Shown here: positions 8,501-16,539 of the stretch, piece by piece
Numbering within the stretch: position 1 is the first letter of the stretch
How the letters are laid out: each line of letters opens with the position of its first letter
Assembly: GCA_021734135.1 (NCBI GenBank)
Contig: JAIPJO010000003.1
Coordinates: 1-34,374 of the forward strand
Direction of reading: 5' to 3'
Length of the DNA stretch: 34,374 nt
Source of the DNA: Patescibacteria group bacterium
GTDB lineage: Bacteria > Patescibacteriota > Patescibacteriia > Patescibacteriales > UBA12465
Notes under the pieces: generated by a model
Databases searched by the model: none
Told to the model about the DNA's origin: nothing
What the model saw: the letters and a program-made list of their open reading frames with translations, nothing else
Made by a program: the position numbers and the translations under genes

Positions 8501-10531
8501 TTATTTCCTTATTGAAATATAACTTACATCAACACCTAAATCATTACTAGCTTCACCAGCATAAAAACCTTGTAATACTTTTCCTTTATTATTATAAACT
8601 CTAACATGAGGAGCGCCACCTGGCCCAGCCCCAGTAATAATGTCTGCAAAACCATCTGCATTTATATCTCCTACACTTATACTAACCCCTTCTTTAAACT
8701 TAGGTGCATAAGCTAAAAATTTACTTTTTATTTGCGCACCTTCATTAAATATTTTTATCTCAGACTCAAGTCCTGGTCCAGGTGCAGTAATTATTTCTTC
8801 TTTATTCCTATCTCTTAAACTATCAATATCAGCAATTGCCACTTTAACACCTGTTCTACTGTGCTTGTCATAAGCAAAGAATTGACTAATAAGATTACCA
8901 TTCATATCAAAAACTCTTATCTGTGGACCTGACCCAGCTTTAGTAGAGCTAACTATTTCATCTCTACCATTACCATTTATATCTCCAACTGCTATATTAA
9001 CACTAATATTCATATTATCATAAGCATTGAAATTGCTAATAAGATTTCCTTTAAAATCGTAGACTCTAATCTCTGAGCTATTTCCAGAATCTAAAGTAGT
9101 TATTATTTCATCAACTCCATCTTTATTTACATCACCTACTGCTATATTAACTCCATTTCTTAAATTTTTATCAAAAGCAAAAAACTGAGACTTAAGTTCT
9201 CCCTCAATATTGAATACTCTAATATGAGCTCCTCCATCACTTTTAGCACCAGTTACTATTTCATTAACTCCATTACCATCAACATCACCACTGCCTATAT
9301 TAACACCTCCTTTAAAATTATCACTATAGGCTAAAAAAGATGATAATTCTACTCCTTTTATATCTCTAATATATACCCTTGGCTCATTATTTTTATGAGA
9401 ACTAGTAATAATATATGGCTTTTGTGAGCTTAGCTTTAACCAAGATATATCAACTGCCCTGCTGACATTAACTCTACCTCTACCTAATTTACCTAAATAA
9501 TCTAAATTTAACTTTCTAATATCATCTGTACTAGACATTAATATATCTGTAGCTTCTTCTTTAGTGATAGTAGGGTTAATACTAAGTATTAAAGCTAAAG
9601 AACCACTAATAACTGGTGCAGCCATAGAAGTGCCAGACCAATAACCATCATAAAGCTCAGAAAATTGATTTCTATCAAAACCTGGATTAGAAGCTACTGT
9701 TCCAAAAAAACTTACTCCTGGAGCACTAATATCAATACAATTTTTGCCATAACTAGAAAATTCAGCTTTTTGATCAAGTGCGTCAGTAGCTGAAACCCCT
9801 ATTACCATATTATCATCACCATCATGACAAACTGGATAAAGTGGGACCTCGTCTATATTATAACCAATGTCATTACTATTTTCATTGCCTGCTGCTGCTA
9901 CCACTAAGACACCAGCATCATGAGCTCTATTTATAGCTTCTTGCAATCCTTGACTATAATTTTCTCCTACAAAACTAAAGTTAATAATATGAGCACCGTT
10001 TTGTATAGCATAATCAACTGCTCTAATCACATCCCTCATGCTACCAGCGCCAGAATCATTTAAAACTCTAAGTGGCATTATCTTACTCTTCCAACTAATT
10101 CCTGCCACCCCTTCTTTATTATTACCTTGAGCAGCAATAATACCTGAAACAATAGTACCATGAGAAAGTCCACCCTCAGTCCAAGTTTTATTAAAATCAG
10201 GAGATGGATTATTGTTGTTTCCTACAAAATCCCAGCCATAGACATCATCAATAAAGCCATTTTTATCATCATCAATACCATTATCAGCTATTTCTTTTTC
10301 ATTTTTCCAAATATTATTTTTTAAATCAGGATGATTAATTTGCACACCAGCATCAATTACTGCTACTACAATCTCCTGAGATCCAGTACTTCTCTCCCAT
10401 GCACCTGGAGCATTAATTTTCTCTAAATACCACTGCCTATCATAATAGCTATCATTTGGCTCTAAAGCTAAAGACAAACTAGGTGTAGCTAGAAATATAA
10501 GTATAAAAAATGTAATCAAAATTTTCTTCAT
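8501..10531 (-). CDS. Secreted S8 subtilisin-like serine protease with C-terminal FG-GAP/VCBS-like repeats
   Basis: Signal peptide MKKILITFFILIFLATPSLSLA; catalytic blocks VAVIDAGVQINHPD, HGTIVSGIIAA, SGTSMAAPVISG; repeats with GDVDGNGVNEIV, GDVNKDGVDEII, GDINGNGRDEIV, GDINADGFADII. Confidence 0.92.
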   Translation of the reverse strand: MKKILITFFILIFLATPSLSLALEPNDSYYDRQWYLEKINAPGAWERSTGSQEIVVAVIDAGVQINHPDLKNNIWKNEKEIADNGIDDDKNGFIDDVYGWDFVGNNNNPSPDFNKTWTEGGLSHGTIVSGIIAAQGNNKEGVAGISWKSKIMPLRVLNDSGAGSMRDVIRAVDYAIQNGAHIINFSFVGENYSQGLQEAINRAHDAGVLVVAAAGNENSNDIGYNIDEVPLYPVCHDGDDNMVIGVSATDALDQKAEFSSYGKNCIDISAPGVSFFGTVASNPGFDRNQFSELYDGYWSGTSMAAPVISGSLALILSINPTITKEEATDILMSSTDDIRKLNLDYLGKLGRGRVNVSRAVDISWLKLSSQKPYIITSSHKNNEPRVYIRDIKGVELSSFLAYSDNFKGGVNIGSGDVDGNGVNEIVTGAKSDGGAHIRVFNIEGELKSQFFAFDKNLRNGVNIAVGDVNKDGVDEIITTLDSGNSSEIRVYDFKGNLISNFNAYDNMNISVNIAVGDINGNGRDEIVSSTKAGSGPQIRVFDMNGNLISQFFAYDKHSRTGVKVAIADIDSLRDRNKEEIITAPGPGLESEIKIFNEGAQIKSKFLAYAPKFKEGVSISVGDINADGFADIITGAGPGGAPHVRVYNNKGKVLQGFYAGEASNDLGVDVSYISIRK

Positions 10532-10540
10532 AGTACCTTT

Positions 10541-10570
10541 ATTCTATCATCTATTAGCTCTTTTATGCAA
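10541..10570 (-). promoter_or_regulatory. Predicted promoter for the S8 protease gene
   Basis: Minus strand TTGCAT (10570-10565), 18 nt, TAGAAT (10546-10541) with upstream TG. Confidence 0.5.
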
Positions 10571-10602
10571 TTAATTTTATTACAAATTAATTTTAAATTA
10601 TT

Positions 10603-10626
10603 AAAAAATGCCCAATGATTGGACAT
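10603..10626 (-). terminator. Intrinsic terminator after the GT4 gene 10649-11929
   Basis: Minus strand ATGTCCAATCATTGGGCAT followed by TTTTT. Confidence 0.65.
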
Positions 10627-10648
10627 TATATAAACATATTAAATATAT

Positions 10649-11929
10649 TTATATTTCCTTAATTAACTTTAATGTCTCTCTAGCTGCTTTTTCCCAGGAA
10701 AATAGTTTAGCTCTCTGTAAACCTTTTACTTTTAAATCCTCTCTAAGTTCATTATTAGTAACTAAACTGTACATAGCATGACTAATAGCATTTTTATCAT
10801 AAGGGTTAAAAAATAATGCACTCTCACCTGCTACTTCTTTCATAACTTCAATATCACTTACAGCTGTAGGTACCCCACAAGCAAGCGCCTGTATTACTGG
10901 TATACCAAAACCTTCATGACGAGTTGGAAAAATAAAAGCACTGGCACCATTATAGATATAAGGTAAATCTTTTTCTGCTACCCAACCCAACATAATTACT
11001 TCCAAATTTAAATCAAATTCTTCAATATAATACTTAACTTCATCATAACCATAACTTGCATCACCAATTAAAACTAACTTATGTTTTATTTCAGGATTAT
11101 TTTCTTTAAGTATTGCTAAAGCCTCAATTAAATTAGGAGTATTCTTCTTTTTTTCTAATCTACCTACATATAAGAAGTATTTTTCTTCTAAACCATATTT
11201 TTTACAAACTGCTTCTACTTCTTCTTTATTACTAATATATCTATATAATTCATTATTATAACCATTATGCACTACAGATAATTTTTCTGGCTTAGTTTCA
11301 TAGACATCTATAATTTCTTTTTTAGTAAAATGAGAAACAGTAATTATTTTCTTAGCAGTTTGTAGAGCAAACTTAGTAGACCAATCAAGATAATCTAAAT
11401 TGTTTAAACTATATTTATTAAAACTTAAAATCTTTACTATCACATTAATTATTTTTCTAAAAAAGCCCGTTTCTTCCCAAGCCATCTTTTTACTGTATAT
11501 AGAGCCTTCTCTTTTAAAGGCAATATCATGTATAGTGGTTATAGTTCTTTTAGGATGTATTAAAGGAATAGTGTGTGCTGGCACAAATAAAACATCAGGA
11601 GCTTTAAAAAGCATCTGCAATGAAAATCTTCCTAAAGTCCATAAATAAGAAAAAGGCCAGCGTAAGACCTTTCCTTTAATATTATTATGTAGACTCTTAA
11701 TAATTTGATAACCATATTTATCAAATTTAGGTTTTTCATCTATGAGTTCAAAATTTTCTTCTTTTTGTGTAAAATCTAACAAACCTCCAGTTAAAGGTTT
11801 GTCAGTATAAAGTATATATTGATTTTCAGAATCTATCTCGGCTAAAGCTTTAATTAAATAATATGAATACCACTCTGTTCCAGTTTTATGCCGACGATTA
11901 GCTCTGCTTGCATCTATGCCAATTATCAT
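10649..11929 (-). CDS. GT4-family glycosyltransferase
   Basis: IGIDASRANRRHKTGTEWY; YFLYVGRLEKKKNTPNLIEAL; PTRHEGFGIPVIQALACGVPTAVSDI. Confidence 0.91.
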   Translation of the reverse strand: MIIGIDASRANRRHKTGTEWYSYYLIKALAEIDSENQYILYTDKPLTGGLLDFTQKEENFELIDEKPKFDKYGYQIIKSLHNNIKGKVLRWPFSYLWTLGRFSLQMLFKAPDVLFVPAHTIPLIHPKRTITTIHDIAFKREGSIYSKKMAWEETGFFRKIINVIVKILSFNKYSLNNLDYLDWSTKFALQTAKKIITVSHFTKKEIIDVYETKPEKLSVVHNGYNNELYRYISNKEEVEAVCKKYGLEEKYFLYVGRLEKKKNTPNLIEALAILKENNPEIKHKLVLIGDASYGYDEVKYYIEEFDLNLEVIMLGWVAEKDLPYIYNGASAFIFPTRHEGFGIPVIQALACGVPTAVSDIEVMKEVAGESALFFNPYDKNAISHAMYSLVTNNELREDLKVKGLQRAKLFSWEKAARETLKLIKEI

Positions 11930-11940
11930 ATTTAATTTTA

Positions 11941-12948
11941 TTATTTAGTTGCAAGTATTGATCTCTTATATGAATCAAGATTCTCTAGTGCTGTACCAGT
12001 ACCTTTAGCCACACAAAGTAAGGCATCATCTGCAATATAGGCTGGCACTCCTGTAGTTCTAGAAAATAATTGATCTATATTTCTCAGTAAGGCACTACCT
12101 CCTGAGATAACTACACCTTTATCCATAATATCAGCTGCTAACTCTGGTGGAGTGTTATTTAAAACTTTCTTAGCTGCGTTTATTATTGCTTCTAATTCAT
12201 TTTGTATAGATTCAGTAATATCATCACTATTTACTGTAATTGACCTTGGTAATCCTGTCATAATATCTCTACCTCTAATTTCCATACTGAGTTTATCCTC
12301 AATAAATAGAGCTGAACCAATATTTATTTTCAGCTCTTCTGCAGTACGTTCACCAATAGCTAAATTATATTTCTTTTTAATAAATTCTAAAATAGACTTA
12401 TCAAACTTATTACCACCCACTCTTACAGAAGCAGAATAAACAACACCACCAAGTGAAATTACTGCCATCTCTGAGGTACCACCACCAATATCAATAATCA
12501 TATGACCAGTAGCTGAACCAATAGGTATATCAGCACCAATAGCTGCTGCTACTGGCTCTTTAATAATATAGGCAGCCTTAGCTCCAGCAGCAATAGTAGC
12601 TTCCACTACTGCTCTTCTTTCAGTAGAAGAAATACCAGCTGGTACTGCTACCATAACTTCTGGTCTAAACAATCTAATGCCACCTAAAGTCTTATTAATA
12701 AAATACCTAATCATAGCTTCAGTTGTACGATAATCAGCAATAACTCCATCTTTTAGAGGTTTTACAGCAATAATTGAGTCCGGTGTACGTCCCAACATAT
12801 CTTTAGCTTCATTGCCAACTGCTAATATTTTTTTATCGTCCACTGACACAGCCACAACAGAGGGCTCGTTAATTACTATACCTCTTTTAGGTAAATATAC
12901 TAAAGTATAAGTTGTGCCTAAATCAATGCCTATTTTTTTTGCAAACAT
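11941..12948 (-). CDS. mreB: MreB-like rod-shape actin homolog (second MreB paralog in window)
   Basis: IGIDLGTTYTLVYLPKRGIVINEPSVVAV, IDIGGGTSEMAVISLGGVV, GVVISGGSALLRNID. Confidence 0.88.
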   Translation of the reverse strand: MFAKKIGIDLGTTYTLVYLPKRGIVINEPSVVAVSVDDKKILAVGNEAKDMLGRTPDSIIAVKPLKDGVIADYRTTEAMIRYFINKTLGGIRLFRPEVMVAVPAGISSTERRAVVEATIAAGAKAAYIIKEPVAAAIGADIPIGSATGHMIIDIGGGTSEMAVISLGGVVYSASVRVGGNKFDKSILEFIKKKYNLAIGERTAEELKINIGSALFIEDKLSMEIRGRDIMTGLPRSITVNSDDITESIQNELEAIINAAKKVLNNTPPELAADIMDKGVVISGGSALLRNIDQLFSRTTGVPAYIADDALLCVAKGTGTALENLDSYKRSILATK

Positions 12949-12964
12949 ATTTTAATTTAAAAAT

Positions 12965-12985
12965 AGCTAATACTTCATATTAGCT
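12965..12985 (-). terminator. Hairpin after the receiver-domain gene, terminator-like and overlapping a predicted -10
   Basis: 8-bp stem AGCTAATA/TATTAGCT, 5-nt loop; minus strand continues TATTTTTAAA. Confidence 0.5.
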
Positions 12986-13006
12986 TATAATCAAGACCTT
13001 AGTCAA
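12977..13006 (-). promoter_or_regulatory. Predicted promoter for the MreB-like gene
   Basis: Minus strand TTGACT (13006-13001), 18 nt, TAATAT (12982-12977). Confidence 0.4.
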
Positions 13007-13008
13007 TA

Positions 13009-13413
13009 CTAAAAACTATTTCCACCTTTACTCTTATTACTTAAAATTCTAATTACTTTTTCTGAAAATTCATTAATATCAAAATCCGTTTTAATAAAGT
13101 AGTAATCAGCTCCTAAATCCATGCTACGGCTCTTACTATCCTCATCACTAAGGTCAGTAAAAACAAAAACAGATAAATCTTTAAGTTCATCTTCTGATCT
13201 AATAGCCTCTAAAAGTTCAAAACCATCTAAATCAGGTAAAATAAGATCTAAAATTACATAATCAAATTTACTCTTTTTAATGTAATTTATTAGTTCTTCT
13301 AAGGTTTCTTCTCCAGTAGTAATCTCCACTTCATAACCTTCTGAACTAAAGCGAGATTGCAAACCATAGAGTAAATTAGCATCATCTTCGATAATGTATA
13401 TTTTTTCACTCAT
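13009..13413 (-). CDS. Stand-alone response regulator receiver domain protein
   Basis: 134 aa; IIEDDANL acidic pair, VILDLILPDLDG phospho-Asp, FVFTDL, FIKTD Lys; no output domain. Confidence 0.9.
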   Translation of the reverse strand: MSEKIYIIEDDANLLYGLQSRFSSEGYEVEITTGEETLEELINYIKKSKFDYVILDLILPDLDGFELLEAIRSEDELKDLSVFVFTDLSDEDSKSRSMDLGADYYFIKTDFDINEFSEKVIRILSNKSKGGNSF

Positions 13414-13458
13414 ATTATTCTTATTAAATTATTTAAATATTTAAAAAAATTAAAATAT

Positions 13459-14424
13459 TTATTTTTTTAATTTCTGCCACCAATCAGTATTTTCTATATA
13501 CCAATTAGCAGTATCTTTCAATCCTTTATCTAAACTAATTTGTGGTTCAAAGTTTAGTTCACTTTTAGCCTTACTGTAATTAATGCCATAGCGTAAATCA
13601 TGACCAGCTCTATCTTTTACATATTCTATCATTGAATCATCTTTATTCATTATTTTAAGAATCTTCTTAGTTATTTCCATATTACTAATTTCACTATTTC
13701 CGCCTAACAAATAAGTTTCACCAATCCGCCCTTTTTTAATAATAGCTTCTAGTGCGCGGCTATGATCATCAACATGAATCCAATCTCTAATATTATTACC
13801 CTGCCCATATACTGGTATATTTTTACCTTCTATTAAATTTGTAAGAAATAATGGGATTAATTTTTCTGGATACTGGTAGGGACCATAATTGTTAGAACAA
13901 TTAGAAATAGTAATTGGTAGATTGTGTGTATGAAAATATGCTCTAACTAAATGATCTGAGGCGGCTTTAGAAGCGCTGTAGGGACTTCTAGGGTCATAAG
14001 GGGTGCTTTCATTAAAAGGCTCATCATCAAAAGATAAAGCACCAAAGACTTCATCAGTGGAAACATGATGAAATCTTGAAACACCAGCATACTTTGCCTC
14101 ATCAAGTAAAACTCTAGTTCCCTCTACATTAGTGCGGATAAAGTCTTCACTATTTTCTATAGATCTATCAACATGAGTTTCAGCCGCTAAATGCACCACC
14201 ACATCAATATCTTTCATTAAAGTCTTAACTAAATCTCTATCGCAAATATCTCCTTGAACAAAACTATAATTACTATTATTTTCAATATCTTTTAAATTAT
14301 CTAAATTACCAGCATAAGTTAATTTATCTAAATTAATTATTTCATCATTACTATTATTTTTTAACCAATAATGAATAAAGTTTGAGCCAATAAAGCCAGC
14401 TCCACCAGTAACTAGTAATTTCAT
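13459..14424 (-). CDS. rfbB: dTDP-glucose 4,6-dehydratase
   Basis: VTGGAGFIGSNFIHYWLKNN, LDKLTYAGNLDNL, HLAAETHVDRSIE, YSASKAASDHLVRAY, NCSNNYGPYQYPEKLIPLF, RDWIHVDDH. Confidence 0.95.
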   Translation of the reverse strand: MKLLVTGGAGFIGSNFIHYWLKNNSNDEIINLDKLTYAGNLDNLKDIENNSNYSFVQGDICDRDLVKTLMKDIDVVVHLAAETHVDRSIENSEDFIRTNVEGTRVLLDEAKYAGVSRFHHVSTDEVFGALSFDDEPFNESTPYDPRSPYSASKAASDHLVRAYFHTHNLPITISNCSNNYGPYQYPEKLIPLFLTNLIEGKNIPVYGQGNNIRDWIHVDDHSRALEAIIKKGRIGETYLLGGNSEISNMEITKKILKIMNKDDSMIEYVKDRAGHDLRYGINYSKAKSELNFEPQISLDKGLKDTANWYIENTDWWQKLKK

Positions 14425-14432
14425 ATAATATA

Positions 14433-14837
14433 TTAATTAATTTGTATCATCTTTAATATCTTCTCTGGCTCACCATCTTTATATTCTCTTTGTGGCCAAA
14501 GCCTTAAATGATCTTCTGGATTTCTAGGAATAACATGAAAATGGGCATGAGGAATCTCTTGTCCAGCCACAGGATCATTATTTAAATTAACATTATAACC
14601 AAGTGCTAAGTTAGCTTTAATACTATTTCCCACTTTTTTAACTACTTTAATTATATCAAGTAAGGTCTCTTCAGGCATATTTTCTAAATTATGATAATGA
14701 CCTTTAGGAATAACTAAAGTATGCCCAGGATTAACTGGTTTAACATCTAAAAAGGCTAAGACTTTATCATCTTCATATACCCTATAAGCTGGTAATTCAC
14801 CTTTTACAATTTTACAAAAAATACAATTATTATCCAT
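14433..14837 (-). CDS. HIT family protein (nucleotide hydrolase/transferase)
   Basis: CIFCKIVKGELPAYRVYEDDKVLAFLD and HAHFHVIPR histidine triad. Confidence 0.94.
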   Translation of the reverse strand: MDNNCIFCKIVKGELPAYRVYEDDKVLAFLDVKPVNPGHTLVIPKGHYHNLENMPEETLLDIIKVVKKVGNSIKANLALGYNVNLNNDPVAGQEIPHAHFHVIPRNPEDHLRLWPQREYKDGEPEKILKMIQIN

Positions 14838-14926
14838 ACTTATTATTTTTAATATTACTATTATTTATACAAATTAAAATATCATTAAAAATTAAAGAAG
14901 TAAAATTAATTAAAATTAATAAACAA

Positions 14927-15379
14927 TTATTCAATTATATAAGGTGAATCACTCTTTTCCTCCCATCTTATCTCATCAATATCATCTTCTTTTTGAATTC
15001 CTTTATATAACTTACTGGGTAAATTAATACTTAGTGCATCTATATCTGAACTACACTTATACCCATGCACTACTCCAGGTGGCACTATTACCAAACTGGG
15101 ATTATCCTCTCCCACCTCTATCTCTAAATGTTTACCATTTGTTTGAGATTCTTTTCTTCTATCCCATAAGTGTAATTTAAAAGTACCAGGGCCAATAAAG
15201 GCAAAGGCATCTGCTTGATAAACATGTTCATGCGGCCCTCTAACAACTCCTGGTTTGGTTAAACTAACATAAGTCATAGCTGGTAAATAATCTATATCAT
15301 CATGACGATATATCTCTGTTAACCACCCTCTTTCATCACTATATTTATTTAATTTTTTTATTATTACACCTTCTATCAT
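14927..15379 (-). CDS. dTDP-4-dehydrorhamnose 3,5-epimerase-like cupin protein
   Basis: DERGWLTEIYR, VVRGPHEHVYQ, IVPPGVVHGYK; RmlC-like fold. Confidence 0.78.
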   Translation of the reverse strand: MIEGVIIKKLNKYSDERGWLTEIYRHDDIDYLPAMTYVSLTKPGVVRGPHEHVYQADAFAFIGPGTFKLHLWDRRKESQTNGKHLEIEVGEDNPSLVIVPPGVVHGYKCSSDIDALSINLPSKLYKGIQKEDDIDEIRWEEKSDSPYIIE

Positions 15380-15423
15380 ATTATTTAAAACTTTTATTAT
15401 TAATTTATTCTTTCCAATTATAT

Positions 15424-16410
15424 TTAAATATTTTTAATATCCTTTTTTCTAAGTAAGCCATTTTGTGCACCTTGAGCTGAAATTACTGAAGCAGAGTTTT
15501 TTGCTCCTAATTTTAAAGCTTTCTGTATATCACCTTCATATAATTCCAAGCCATAAACAAAAGCGCTATTGTGAGCATCACCTACACCAGTAGTGTCAAC
15601 TCTTTTTTGTTCTTTCATAATTTTTTGCTTATATATTTTATCTCCGTCATAAGCACAAGAGCCATCTTTTCCCAAAGTAATAACTACTATTTCAGGACCC
15701 ATTTCTTTAATAACTTTAAGTAAGTTATTATTATCATTAAAAAAGCTCCTATTTTTATCCTTATACTTTTTATCACTAAATACCAACTCAATAGCTTCAT
15801 CTTTATTTAAACAAAGTACTGTAGTTTTCTTAAAATATTTCTTCAATACTCCCGCTCCAAGTTTTAACTGCTCAGATCCTGGATTCCAAGCCACTTTCTT
15901 AGCTGTAGTCACCACTTCAAATAACATACTCTTCCATGGCGTAGAAAGCGAAGTAACATAAAGCCAGTCTGCTGTCTTTATCGCTTTTAAGCTTTTCTTA
16001 TTTAAACTTAAATCAACTTTAGAGCCTTTATAGACAAAGGCAACATGCTCTCCTTTAGGGCCGATTACTAAAAGTGAATATGGACTAAGATTTTTAGAAC
16101 TATTTATAATATAACTAGTATCCACACCTTTAGCTTTTAAATTGGCCTTTATTTTTTTAGCTCTTTCATCTTTACCTAAAGCTGTGATAATAATAGAGTT
16201 AAAACCTAAATTACTAAAACTAATAGCACTATTAGCACTACCACCACCAAAGCTGGAAACCATAGCCTCCACAGATATTTTAGCACCATATTCAAAGGCT
16301 AAAAGTCTTTGTCTTAACAAATCCTTTTTATTGTCTACCACTGTAGCTTCTTGAGGGTATATTGTTATATCTTCAGTAGCTCCACCAAGTGTTATAATTT
16401 TTTTATTCAT
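15424..16410 (-). CDS. PfkB-family carbohydrate kinase
   Basis: GGGSANSAISFSNLGF and DTTGVGDAHNSAFVYGL signatures. Confidence 0.9.
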   Translation of the reverse strand: MNKKIITLGGATEDITIYPQEATVVDNKKDLLRQRLLAFEYGAKISVEAMVSSFGGGSANSAISFSNLGFNSIIITALGKDERAKKIKANLKAKGVDTSYIINSSKNLSPYSLLVIGPKGEHVAFVYKGSKVDLSLNKKSLKAIKTADWLYVTSLSTPWKSMLFEVVTTAKKVAWNPGSEQLKLGAGVLKKYFKKTTVLCLNKDEAIELVFSDKKYKDKNRSFFNDNNNLLKVIKEMGPEIVVITLGKDGSCAYDGDKIYKQKIMKEQKRVDTTGVGDAHNSAFVYGLELYEGDIQKALKLGAKNSASVISAQGAQNGLLRKKDIKNI

Positions 16411-16429
16411 ATCTTTAAATTACCTTTAT

Positions 16430-16457
16430 ATTTTATCATAATTAGAAGAATTAACAA
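16430..16457 (-). promoter_or_regulatory. Predicted promoter for the PfkB kinase gene
   Basis: Minus strand TTGTTA (16457-16452), 16 nt, TAAAAT (16435-16430) with upstream TG. Confidence 0.45.
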
Positions 16458-16463
16458 AAGAAT

Positions 16464-16493
16464 AAAAAAAGAGCGGTAATTTTTATACCGCTC
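16464..16493 (-). terminator. Intrinsic terminator after the 16524-17855 membrane protein gene
   Basis: 8-bp stem GAGCGGTA (16471-16478) / TACCGCTC (16486-16493); minus strand U-tract of 7. Confidence 0.8.
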
Positions 16494-16507
16494 ATACTTT
16501 TTAATTT

Positions 16508-16539
16508 TTACGTTGAAATAATATTACGTTGAAATAATG
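16508..16539. repeat. 16-bp tandem duplication spanning the stop codon of 16524-17855
   Basis: TTACGTTGAAATAATA / TTACGTTGAAATAATG, 15 of 16 identical. Confidence 0.9.

Noticed and set aside
8501-9440. DNA-level tandem repeat in the protease C-terminus
   Set aside because: Periodicity is at the protein level (FG-GAP-like units); the nucleotide copies are too diverged to be a recent tandem repeat
11400-11648. Plus-strand ORF of 82 aa
   Set aside because: Antisense to the GT4 gene 10649-11929; no supporting features
12152-12439. Plus-strand ORF of 95 aa
   Set aside because: Antisense to the MreB-like gene
16142-16354. Plus-strand ORF of 70 aa
   Set aside because: Antisense to the PfkB gene
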